Source: JANMDR01 sp043760555 (GTDB lineage: Bacteria > Pseudomonadota > Gammaproteobacteria > Burkholderiales > Usitatibacteraceae). From it: DNA of 31,386 bases. The position numbers and the translations under genes were made by a program. The notes under the pieces were generated by a model. The model was not told the origin of the DNA and did not search any database. It worked only from the letters and a program-made list of their open reading frames with translations. Of the stretch, positions 24,358 to 31,386 are shown in pieces. Numbering within the stretch: the first letter of the stretch is position 1; the number at the start of each line of letters is the position of its first letter. The DNA lies in contig JAYUOW010000240.1 of the NCBI GenBank assembly GCA_043760555.1, forward strand, positions 1 to 31,386. The letters are read 5' to 3'.

Positions 24358-26525
24358 ACCAACTAATCCGATTAAATTCAACTATGTGCGGCAAATATTT
24401 GAAGCGAATGGTAGGGATGACGCTGTTCTTCGCGTGCTTGATATTTGGTCTGCAATCTAGGCCTGCACTTGCGCAAGGTGCCCCGAAAAACGTATTGGAG
24501 TCGGTCTCAACTTCTAGCTTACAAAGCGGTAAAGTTGTATTGAAGCTTAGTTTTAAAGAGGCGCTTACGGTTGTTCCAGCAGGCTTTTCTGTGACTAACC
24601 CTGCACGCATTGTGCTTGATTTGCCAAGTATGTCGAATGGAATGGGAAAATCCAGCGTTGATATTGGCGAAGGCGATGTTCGCACAATGAGCGTGATAGA
24701 GGCACCTTCGCGTACCCGTGTAGTGTTAAATCTTTCGCGCAGCTTATCCTACCTGACCGCGATAGAAGGTAAAACGCTGACGATGACTATCGACACAGCT
24801 GCATCTGCCGGAGCGGTTTCAGAGACGATTACTTTTAATGCAACACCTACGGCGGCAAACGCTCCGACACGTCCAAGCGTGCGAGATATCGATTTCCGTC
24901 GCGGTGCGAACGGTGAAGGTAGGGTTGTAGTAGAGTTATCCTCCGCTAATATAGGAATTGACACGCGTCAGCAAGGTCAAAAAGTATTGGTAGATTTTAT
25001 TGGCACTGCAATCCCCAAAAATCTATTGCGCAGACTGGATGTGTTGGATTTTGGTACGCCAGTGCGCCAAATCGAAGTGCTAGAGCAGGGCGCCAACACA
25101 CGATTGGTGATTGATCCTAAGGGTCTTTGGGATTTTTCCGCTTACCAAACCGACACCCAATTTATTCTCGAGGTGAAACCGCTTAAGGAGGATCCAAATA
25201 AACTTGTGCAAGGGACGGGTTATAACGGTCAGAAGTTAAGTTTAAATTTCCAAAATATTGAAGTGCGTGCATTGCTTCAAGTAATTGCCGACTTTACTGA
25301 ACTTAATATCGTCACCTCTGATACCGTTGGAGGGTCTTTAACACTTCGACTCAAAGACGTGCCGTGGGATCAGGCGTTAGACATTATCATGCAGTCAAAA
25401 AATCTAGCAAAAAGAAAAAGTGGTAACGTGGTTATTGTGGCACCCGCCGATGAATTAGCTGCAAAAGAAAAGCAAAAACTTGAGGCCGAAGCTCAGATAT
25501 CTGATCTTGAGCCAATGCGTACTGAGACATTTCAGCTTTCCTACAGTAAAGCAGAAGATGTTCGAAAACTGCTAACCGATAGCGGACAAAAAATATTATC
25601 AAAGCGTGGAGCGGCAACGCCTGATGCAAGAACTAACACGCTGTTTGTGCAGGACACTCCGAGCAAGCTTGAAGAAGTTAGATCATTAATTGCAAAGCTT
25701 GATGTACCGGTTCGTCAAGTGATGATAGAGGCGAGGATTGTAATCGCCGATGATAAGTTTTTGCGCGAACTTGGCGCGCGATTTGGAAATCAAGCGGGTG
25801 CATCAACGGGTAACACGAGTATAGGAACGAGTGGATCATTGCTCACCACAACGGCACCGTCCTCGAATAATGTGCTTTCGTTAGGATCATCAGCCATTAG
25901 TCGCGGTGGTCAGTTGCCAGCAGGGGCGCAAGCAGAACAGCTAAACGTGAATTTGCCGGTAGCGGGCGCGGCAGGTAAATTGGCGCTATCATTTTTGAAT
26001 TTGGGCAACGGCAACTTAGTCAATGTTGAGTTGCAAGCATTGGAAGCAGACAATCGCGGTAAAGTCGTATCCAACCCACGCATCGTTACCGCCGATAAAC
26101 GCAAGTCAAAAATATTTTCGGGTACTGAGATCCCATATCTTACGTCTTCTCCCAGCGGCGGTACGACTGTAACCTTTAAGTCGGCCGTATTGTCATTAGA
26201 TGTTACTCCGCAAATTACGCCTGATGACAAAATTCAAATGGAGTTAGAGATCAAAAAGGATTCTGTAGGCCAAGTAATTTCTGGTGTTCCTTCTATCGAA
26301 ACAAATGGGTTGAACACGCAAATTCTGGTGGATAACGGCGATACTGCTGTGCTAGGCGGCATTTTTGAACAAACAACCCGCACCGATGTCACCAAGGTTC
26401 CTTGGTTGGGAGACATTCCGCTTATTGGCAATTTATTCAAAAACACACGCAAGAGCGATGACCGCAAAGAGCTCCTCATCTTCATCACCCCAAAAATCGT
26501 AAAAGATCAGCTAGCTATCCGATAA
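24354..26525 (+). CDS. pilQ: Type IV pilus secretin PilQ
   Basis: PilQ forms the outer-membrane channel for the pilus fibre and, in competent species, for DNA uptake. Domains in order: signal peptide (hydrophobic core TLFFACLIFGL, cleavage near ALA-QG), two AMIN domains (about residues 45-135 and 175-260) that bind peptidoglycan, an STN/N0 domain (about 295-365, LSLNFQNIEVRALLQVIADF), an N1 domain (TFQLSYSKAEDVRKLL) and the C-terminal secretin domain, with VSNPRIVTADKR, GTEIPYLTSS and the hallmark VPWLGDIPLIGNLFKN. Length 723 residues, full. GTG start overlaps the pilP stop; an ATG at 24384 is a less likely start. A strong terminator follows 10 bp after the stop. Confidence 0.96.
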   Translation: MNQLIRLNSTMCGKYLKRMVGMTLFFACLIFGLQSRPALAQGAPKNVLESVSTSSLQSGKVVLKLSFKEALTVVPAGFSVTNPARIVLDLPSMSNGMGKSSVDIGEGDVRTMSVIEAPSRTRVVLNLSRSLSYLTAIEGKTLTMTIDTAASAGAVSETITFNATPTAANAPTRPSVRDIDFRRGANGEGRVVVELSSANIGIDTRQQGQKVLVDFIGTAIPKNLLRRLDVLDFGTPVRQIEVLEQGANTRLVIDPKGLWDFSAYQTDTQFILEVKPLKEDPNKLVQGTGYNGQKLSLNFQNIEVRALLQVIADFTELNIVTSDTVGGSLTLRLKDVPWDQALDIIMQSKNLAKRKSGNVVIVAPADELAAKEKQKLEAEAQISDLEPMRTETFQLSYSKAEDVRKLLTDSGQKILSKRGAATPDARTNTLFVQDTPSKLEEVRSLIAKLDVPVRQVMIEARIVIADDKFLRELGARFGNQAGASTGNTSIGTSGSLLTTTAPSSNNVLSLGSSAISRGGQLPAGAQAEQLNVNLPVAGAAGKLALSFLNLGNGNLVNVELQALEADNRGKVVSNPRIVTADKRKSKIFSGTEIPYLTSSPSGGTTVTFKSAVLSLDVTPQITPDDKIQMELEIKKDSVGQVISGVPSIETNGLNTQILVDNGDTAVLGGIFEQTTRTDVTKVPWLGDIPLIGNLFKNTRKSDDRKELLIFITPKIVKDQLAIR

Positions 26526-26535
26526 CTTCGTTAAA

Positions 26536-26573
26536 CAATCAAAAACGCGGCCTTATGGCCGCGTTTTTGATTG
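26536..26573. terminator. Strong intrinsic terminator between pilQ and aroK
   Basis: CAATCAAAAACGCGGCC (26536-26552) and its exact complement (26557-26573) form a perfect 17-bp stem with loop TTAT. The GC-rich core GCGGCC/GGCCGC is followed by TTTTT, and by symmetry the reverse strand works too. Only 18 bp separate it from the aroK start codon. Confidence 0.9.
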
Positions 26574-26591
26574 TATTCAAGGCATATTCAC

Positions 26592-27182
26592 ATGCACCCC
26601 AATATATTCCTTATCGGAATGCCTGGCGCTGGTAAAACTACCGTGGGCAAACTTTTGGCTAAGCGCACGGGCGCGACTTTTGTTGATGTAGATCGTGAAA
26701 TTGTAAACCGCACTGGAGTCACGATTGCCTCGATTTTTGAAATTGAAGGTGAGGTAGCTTTCAGGGCGCGCGAGACGGCGCTTATTGCGGAACTCGTTAC
26801 CCGCTCAAATATGGTGCTCGCAACCGGCGGCGGCGCGATTCTGGCAGGTGAAAATCGCACCATTTTGCGTGCGAATGGCCATGTTGTGTACCTTAAGGCC
26901 CGTTTGGATGAATTGTGGGAACGCACGCGGCGCGATACGAATCGTCCGCTTCTTGCGCAAGCCAATCCCCAAGCGGTGTTGGCAGCGCTCTTCGCGGTGC
27001 GTGAGCCGCTTTACAAACAAACGGCGCATCTTTCGGTTGAGACTGGACGGCAAAGTGTTGGACGGTTGGCGGATTACATCGTGAATGAGCTGCGGCCAAA
27101 TTCATGGCCATGTGATGGCACGTCGCAGTCCCAATCTAGCGAAAAAGCTATTGCTAATATTATTCCTCCGCCAGACAACTAG
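26592..27182 (+). CDS. aroK: Shikimate kinase
   Basis: AroK phosphorylates shikimate to shikimate 3-phosphate with ATP in aromatic amino acid synthesis. Walker A is GMPGAGKTT (residues 9-17), followed by the shikimate-binding DVDREI, the substrate Gly-rich LATGGGAIL, and the lid region RTRRDTNRPLL. At 196 residues it is slightly longer than usual because of a C-terminal tail rich in Ser, Gln and Pro. The ATG at 26592 is chosen because it starts right at the first beta strand; an in-frame TTG at 26571 lies inside the terminator hairpin. Position after pilQ and before aroB is the common betaproteobacterial order. Confidence high for function. Confidence 0.95.
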   Translation: MHPNIFLIGMPGAGKTTVGKLLAKRTGATFVDVDREIVNRTGVTIASIFEIEGEVAFRARETALIAELVTRSNMVLATGGGAILAGENRTILRANGHVVYLKARLDELWERTRRDTNRPLLAQANPQAVLAALFAVREPLYKQTAHLSVETGRQSVGRLADYIVNELRPNSWPCDGTSQSQSSEKAIANIIPPPDN

Positions 27183-27451
27183 TTGGCGCAGTGAAACGCA
27201 CCTAAGCGAGCACCAAGCCCCAAGCAAGCGCACCGTAAATAATCCCCAAACCGCGATTGCAGGTGCCACGCTAGGCGTGCGCCCAGAGACAAACATCATT
27301 GTCCGCAATCGCAGCCTGTCGGATTTTGAGCCGATTTAGCCAAATTTGGGCGGACTAATAGCGCGAGCATTAATCCACTTAGCGTATTATCTAAAGCGGG
27401 CATTAAAGTCAAAATAATGCATTCGCCAATCAATCCCGCTCTCACTCTCAC
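27183..27451. other. 269-bp gap between aroK and aroB with inverted repeats
   Basis: No credible gene was found. A small hairpin CACGC/GCGTG lies around 27266-27280, and the repeats GCGATTGC (about 27253) and GCAATCGC (about 27306) could pair around it. aroK and aroB are usually close together, so this spacing is longer than expected. Confidence 0.5.
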
Positions 27452-28549
27452 ATGCAAACAATCCACGTAAAGCTAGACCAACGCAGCTACGAAATCGATG
27501 TCGGTGCAAACCACCTTGCGACGGCGCAAAAACTTATTGCGGCGCTACCTGCGCCCCGCGCCATCATCATCAGCAATACTACCGTCGCCCCACTGTACGG
27601 CGAGCGGCTAGAAGATGCCCTAAAACACGCAAGCGTGGCCGTGCGAACGCTCGACCTCCCCGATGGCGAGGCCTACAAAACGCTGGATACGCTAAACACC
27701 ATCTTCGACTTTCTTCTCCTCCACGCGGTTGATCGCAACACCACGCTTATTGCATTAGGCGGCGGCGTTATTGGAGACATCGTTGGCTTTGCCGCTGCTA
27801 CCTACCAACGCGGCATGCCGTTCATGCAAGTGCCGACTACGTTGCTGGCTTTAGTTGATTCCTCTGTCGGTGGCAAAACTGCGGTAAACCATCCGCGCGG
27901 CAAAAATATGATTGGTGCGTTCTATCAGCCTAAATATGTGCTCGCGGACATTGATGTGCTGCACACCTTGCCTGCGCGCGAATTCAATGCGGGGTTGGCT
28001 GAAGTGATTAAATACGGCCTAATTTTAGATGCCTCATTTTTCGATTGGCTCGAGCAAAATCTGGACGCGCTCATGTCCCGCGACGCAGCAGCCCTTGAAT
28101 ACGCCGTCGCGCGCTGCTGCGAAATCAAAGCACAAGTTGTCGCAGCCGATGAGCGCGAAACGGCCAAAGAAGGCGGGCGCGCACTACTTAATCTTGGCCA
28201 TACCTTTGGTCATGCAATAGAAACCGGATTAGGCTATGGAGCATGGTTACACGGTGAAGCGGTTGCGTGCGGTATGTTGTGCGCGGCAAAATTTTCAGAG
28301 CAATTTTGTGGCCTAGATGCCCAGAGCGTTGCGAGGATTCAGTGCATTTTAAAAGGCGCTAATTTGCCCACGGCTTTGCCTGCTACCGCAGCACTTTCCA
28401 CCGAGGATATGCTTTACCATATGGGACGGGATAAGAAAAATGATGCATCCCAACTTCGACTCATTCTGCTGCGCAAAATTGGCGACGCCTTCATCGACGG
28501 CTCACATAGCGCTGATAAAATAAGTAACTTTATAGCGACCATCCGTTAA
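27452..28549 (+). CDS. aroB: 3-Dehydroquinate synthase
   Basis: AroB converts DAHP to 3-dehydroquinate, the second shikimate-pathway step, using NAD and a divalent metal. The 365-residue protein is full length. Motifs: GGGVIGDIVGFAAATYQRG and PTTLLALVDSSVGGKTAVN (NAD and substrate binding), AEVIKYG with the metal-ligand Glu, GHTFGHAIE and LHGEAVACGM with the metal-ligand His residues. The start codon is preceded by a pyrimidine-rich CTCTCACTCTCAC stretch with no Shine-Dalgarno-like sequence, which is unusual in this window. It lies downstream of aroK across a 269-bp gap and is followed by REP copy 8. Confidence 0.96.
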   Translation: MQTIHVKLDQRSYEIDVGANHLATAQKLIAALPAPRAIIISNTTVAPLYGERLEDALKHASVAVRTLDLPDGEAYKTLDTLNTIFDFLLLHAVDRNTTLIALGGGVIGDIVGFAAATYQRGMPFMQVPTTLLALVDSSVGGKTAVNHPRGKNMIGAFYQPKYVLADIDVLHTLPAREFNAGLAEVIKYGLILDASFFDWLEQNLDALMSRDAAALEYAVARCCEIKAQVVAADERETAKEGGRALLNLGHTFGHAIETGLGYGAWLHGEAVACGMLCAAKFSEQFCGLDAQSVARIQCILKGANLPTALPATAALSTEDMLYHMGRDKKNDASQLRLILLRKIGDAFIDGSHSADKISNFIATIR

Positions 28550-28580
28550 GAAATTAGCAATTAATTATGCCTTCAATAGA

Positions 28581-28644
28581 TGCCTGAGGACGCCCGCGAC
28601 CCGAAGGCAGTCCCCTTGCGGGACGTTTAGGGCGTCTTCAGGCA
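28581..28644. repeat. REP-like palindrome, copy 8, with a 33-bp central insert
   Basis: Outer arms TGCCTGAGGACGCCC (28581-28595) and AGGGCGTCTTCAGGCA (28629-28644) match the family. The centre, 28596-28628, is not AT-rich as elsewhere but holds its own inverted repeat (GTCCC/GGGAC and CCCG-AAGG/CCTTGCGGG). It lies 31 bp after the aroB stop. Confidence 0.8.
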
Positions 28645-28723
28645 CTAATCTAAGCTTCAAAATCGTTAAAAATAAAACTTCACTCCCCGTGCTCCACCAA
28701 ATAACTCACCAGACGAGGTAAAC

Positions 28724-30430
28724 ATGTTTTCAACAATCACCAGTCCAATCAATCGATCCACTGCCGCACCGCACCCAACTAAAAAATTTGTAAATAGCCT
28801 GAAACGTGCCGCTAAAGGCAGTCTTGCAACACTCCTCGTCAGCGCCGCATGTATCACCTTACCCTTCGCAAGCACCCACGCAAACGCCCAAGCCACACCA
28901 AAAGCCGCCGCCGCCAAGCCGCGTGATATTTCTATCGGCCTACAAGCCGCCATCACTTCGATGGACCCGCATTATCACAATCTGTCGCCCAACAATAGCC
29001 TGCTGCGCCATGTGTTTGAAACCTTGATTCGCCAAGATGCCGACCAGCGTTTGTCCCCAGGGCTTGCCGTGTCGTGGAAGGCATTAGACGACACCACGTG
29101 GGAATTTAAACTACGTAAAAATGTGCGCTGGCATGATGGCTCGTTGTTCACGGCGGACGACGTTGCGTTTACCTTCAAACGTGCGCCCGATGTGCCAAAC
29201 AGCCCTTCATCGTTTGCCCAATTTATCCGCCCACTTAAAGAAGTAAAAGTGATCGACGCGCACACGCTGGTGTTGAAAACTGAAAATGCCGCACCACTGT
29301 TGCCCAATGAAATGTCCGCCATCTTAATCATCTCCAAGAAAAACGGCGAAGGTGCAACTACTGAAGCCTACAACAGCGGCAAAGCAGCTATTGGCACTGG
29401 CCCTTACAAATTTGTGGAGTACATACCAAACCAAAAAATAGTACTCAAAGCCAATTACGGTTATTGGGGAGGAGAAGAACCGTGGGATAAAATCACATTC
29501 AAAATGCTCACCAATCCGGCCGCACGGGTTGCCGCATTATTGTCAGGCGACGTTGAATTTATCGAAACTGTACCCACCGCTGATATTGACAAAATGAACA
29601 AAGACGCCCGTCTTTCGCTCGTCTCCAAGGTATCTAACCGCGTAATTTATTTGCACCTCGATTCCGGTCGCGATAAAAACTCCCCCACCGTTACCGACAA
29701 AGCGGGCAAGCCGATCGAAGCTAATCCATTGCGTGATGTGCGCGTGCGTAAAGCGATCTCTAAAGCCATCAACCGCGATGCGATCGTCGCGCGCGTGATG
29801 GAAAACAAAGCGCTGCCAGCAAGCCAATTATTGCCCGATGGATTTTTCGGCACTAGCAACAAACTTAAACCAGAAAAGTTTGATGCTGAAGGTGCTAAAA
29901 AATTATTGGCTGAAGCGGGCTATCCAGATGGTTTCGGGCTCACCATTCACGGCCCCAATAATCGCTACATCAACGACGATAAAATTGCCCAAGCCGTATC
30001 CCAAATGCTCAACCGCGTCGGCATTGAGACCAAAGTTGAAACCATGCCGTCAGCCATATTTTTTCAGCGCGCATCTGATCTTAAATACAGCCTAATGCTC
30101 ATCGGTTGGTCATCTGAAACTGGCGAGCAATTGTCCAGTCTGCGCGCGCTATTGGCCACACACAACAAGGACAAAGCGCTCGGCATGACCAATCGTGGTC
30201 GCTACTCTAATAAAGCATTGGATGACGTGTTGGCCGTCGCCATTAAAACCACGGACGACAAAAAGCGCGAAGCCCTAATTCAGCAAGGCATTGAAATCGC
30301 CATGGGCGATCAAGGCCTAATTCCCCTGCATTATGAAGTCAGCACATGGGGCATGAAAAAGGGTCTGAAATACACGCCTCGTGCTGATCAATACACCCTA
30401 GCGATGGACCTTAAGCCGATCGCTAAATAA
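28724..30430 (+). CDS. ABC transporter solute-binding protein, peptide/nickel family (SBP_bac_5)
   Basis: This 568-residue periplasmic binding protein belongs to the DppA/OppA-type family. A long basic N-region (KKFVNSLKRAAKGS) and hydrophobic core (LATLLVSAACITLPFA) form a signal peptide ending near ANA-QA. The family pattern is clear: ISIGLQAAITSMDPHYH, LLRHVFETLI, LRKNVRWHDGSLFTADDVAFTFKR, GTGPYKFVEY, and the C-terminal PLHYEVSTWGMK. Its ligand is probably a peptide or similar small solute, unidentified. The ATG follows GACGAGGT, a good site. No permease or ATPase genes lie within the window; yfcF starts 15 bp after its stop, so the two are likely co-transcribed. Confidence 0.9.
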   Translation: MFSTITSPINRSTAAPHPTKKFVNSLKRAAKGSLATLLVSAACITLPFASTHANAQATPKAAAAKPRDISIGLQAAITSMDPHYHNLSPNNSLLRHVFETLIRQDADQRLSPGLAVSWKALDDTTWEFKLRKNVRWHDGSLFTADDVAFTFKRAPDVPNSPSSFAQFIRPLKEVKVIDAHTLVLKTENAAPLLPNEMSAILIISKKNGEGATTEAYNSGKAAIGTGPYKFVEYIPNQKIVLKANYGYWGGEEPWDKITFKMLTNPAARVAALLSGDVEFIETVPTADIDKMNKDARLSLVSKVSNRVIYLHLDSGRDKNSPTVTDKAGKPIEANPLRDVRVRKAISKAINRDAIVARVMENKALPASQLLPDGFFGTSNKLKPEKFDAEGAKKLLAEAGYPDGFGLTIHGPNNRYINDDKIAQAVSQMLNRVGIETKVETMPSAIFFQRASDLKYSLMLIGWSSETGEQLSSLRALLATHNKDKALGMTNRGRYSNKALDDVLAVAIKTTDDKKREALIQQGIEIAMGDQGLIPLHYEVSTWGMKKGLKYTPRADQYTLAMDLKPIAK

Positions 30431-30445
30431 ACGTCAGAAAACCAA

Positions 30446-31087
30446 ATGAATAAACTCACCCTTACCGTCGACAGCCACTATTCAAGCCCCTACGCGCTTT
30501 GTACTTATGTGGCGCTGCAAGCTAAAAAGTTAGCGTTTGATATGGTCGCAATCGATCTCTATAGCGATCAACATCAAGCGGGTGACTTTGCCCGTAACTC
30601 AATTACCGCACGGGTTCCCGCCTTAACAGACGGTAGTTTTTCGCTCGCCGAATCATCCGCCATTTGCGAGTATTTAGAAGATGCCTACGCCGCTCCTGAG
30701 TACGCAGCGCTGTATCCCAAAGACGTGCAACACCGCGCCCGCGCGCGTCAAGTGCAAGCGTGGGTGCGCAGCGATTTAATGCCCATCCGTACCGAACGCT
30801 CAACCACCACGGTTTTCTACGCACCAAGCATGACGCCGTTATCAGCCGATGCACAAAAAGCCGCAGCCAAACTCATCACTGTTGCCGACACCCTCATCAT
30901 CGATGCCAATACCGGCATCTTCGGCGCATGGTGCATTGCCGATACGGATTTAGCCATGATGCTAATGCGCTTAGTCAGCAGCGGCGATCCCGTGCCCGAA
31001 AAAGTGCTGCGCTACGCCAAGCAACAATGGCAGCACCCCAGCGTGCAGCAATGGCTTGCCCTGCCAAGACCCGCGCTCACTGCATAA
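30446..31087 (+). CDS. yfcF: Glutathione S-transferase, YfcF type
   Basis: The 213-residue protein matches E. coli YfcF in length and key segments: SSPYALCTYVALQ near the start, SITARVPALTDG (cis-Pro), LAESSAICEYLED (glutathione gamma-Glu site), RARARQVQAWVRSDLMPIR and FGAWCIADTDLAMMLMRL. YfcF-type enzymes have glutathione-dependent peroxidase and transferase activity and help in oxidative stress. The N-terminal thioredoxin-like domain has Ser in place of a catalytic Cys, as in related members. Its ATG lies 15 bp beyond the solute-binding protein stop, and a possible N-formylglutamate amidohydrolase gene follows after 36 bp, so the three probably form one operon. Confidence 0.9.
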   Translation: MNKLTLTVDSHYSSPYALCTYVALQAKKLAFDMVAIDLYSDQHQAGDFARNSITARVPALTDGSFSLAESSAICEYLEDAYAAPEYAALYPKDVQHRARARQVQAWVRSDLMPIRTERSTTTVFYAPSMTPLSADAQKAAAKLITVADTLIIDANTGIFGAWCIADTDLAMMLMRLVSSGDPVPEKVLRYAKQQWQHPSVQQWLALPRPALTA

Positions 31088-31123
31088 TCCAAGCAATTTA
31101 AAATTTAAATCGAGTCCCGCAAC

Positions 31124-31386
31124 ATGGCCCATCATCATCACATCGAAGAACCTACATCGCAAGCGTTAAGCATTCAGCACTCCACCGTTGACCATGCGCA
31201 AGACGCACCAGTCGTGTTCGACTCGCCGCACAGCGGCACCGACTATCCCGCAGATTTTGTGGTGCAAGTAGCGCACGCCACATTGCGTCGCGCCGAAGAT
31301 ACGCACGTTGAAAAAATATTTGCCTCCGCTCCTGCGCATGGCGCAACGCTAATCGCAGCCAATTTTCCACGTGCCTACATTGACGC
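31124..31386 (+). CDS. N-formylglutamate amidohydrolase family protein (5' part, cut by window end)
   Basis: An open frame runs from the ATG at 31124 to the window end without a stop, about 87 codons. After an N-terminal stretch with four consecutive His, the sequence PVVFDSPHSGTDYP carries the PHSG motif of N-formylglutamate amidohydrolases. RRAEDTHVEKIFASA and ANFPRAYID continue the family pattern of an Asp/His metal site and the RxYID segment. These enzymes hydrolyse N-formylglutamate to glutamate and formate in histidine degradation (HutG-type), or act on related N-formyl amides. No other hut gene is in the window, so the pathway is inferred. The rest of the gene lies beyond the window. 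Confidence 0.8.
   Translation, partial: MAHHHHIEEPTSQALSIQHSTVDHAQDAPVVFDSPHSGTDYPADFVVQVAHATLRRAEDTHVEKIFASAPAHGATLIAANFPRAYID

Noticed and set aside
26571..26591. TTG start for aroK
   Set aside because: It lies inside the terminator hairpin and adds seven residues before the first beta strand; the ATG at 26592 fits the family.
27085..27339. 84-codon plus-strand frame overlapping the end of aroK
   Set aside because: No motif, no ribosome site, and half of it overlaps aroK in another frame.
1..28644. REP-like arms as DNA uptake sequences of the Neisseriaceae type (shared CTGAA core)
   Set aside because: The motif occurs only within palindromes and not as single scattered 10-12-mers, and gene order points to Burkholderiales. 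A DNA-uptake role is not supported.
1..31386. CRISPR arrays, tRNA or rRNA genes, integrases, complete insertion sequences
   Set aside because: No regular spaced repeats of CRISPR size, no tRNA cloverleaf or rRNA-like sequence, and no transposase or integrase motif were noticed on either strand.

Overview
The window looks like chromosome of a betaproteobacterium, probably order Burkholderiales, with medium GC (about half, judged by eye). This rests on gene neighbourhoods: PBP1A divergent from pilMNOPQ followed by aroK and aroB; a diheme cytochrome c4-type protein divergent from engB, then hemB; and a YfcF-type glutathione transferase. The genus is not resolved. No rRNA, tRNA, CRISPR array or intact insertion sequence was seen.

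Layout. 1-3.1 kb: three leftward genes (SGNH esterase, alpha/beta hydrolase lipoprotein, AraC regulator), then a rightward membrane glutaredoxin. 3.8-9.1 kb: an accessory-looking stretch with a cytosolic Ser/Thr kinase translationally coupled to a TPR-like protein, a DUF1801 protein with an antitoxin-like tail, and a solitary HTH-HipA kinase of the YjjJ type with an operator-like repeat cluster. 9.1-14.9 kb: a GlxA-type regulator divergent from an M13 metallopeptidase, a secreted class C beta-lactamase-fold hydrolase, and a small HTH/DUF4177-like regulator preceded by an 11-bp phased DNA array. 15.2-21.2 kb: cytochrome c4, engB, a probable minus-strand small RNA with an anti-Shine-Dalgarno loop, hemB, an uncharacterised nucleotidyltransferase-like gene, and mrcA. 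21.4-28.5 kb: pilMNOPQ (type IV pilus assembly and secretin), aroK and aroB (shikimate pathway). 28.7-31.4 kb: a peptide-type ABC solute-binding protein, yfcF and the first part of an N-formylglutamate amidohydrolase, probably one operon.

A dispersed palindrome of about 37 bp (arm TGCCTGAAGACGCCCTA) occurs eight times. Most copies lie just beyond gene 3' ends, but one supplies the C-terminus and stop codon of a gene and one lies in frame inside a gene. The strongest candidates for something little described are the kinase-TPR pair, the small RNA between engB and hemB, the helically phased ACG array, and this REP-like family.
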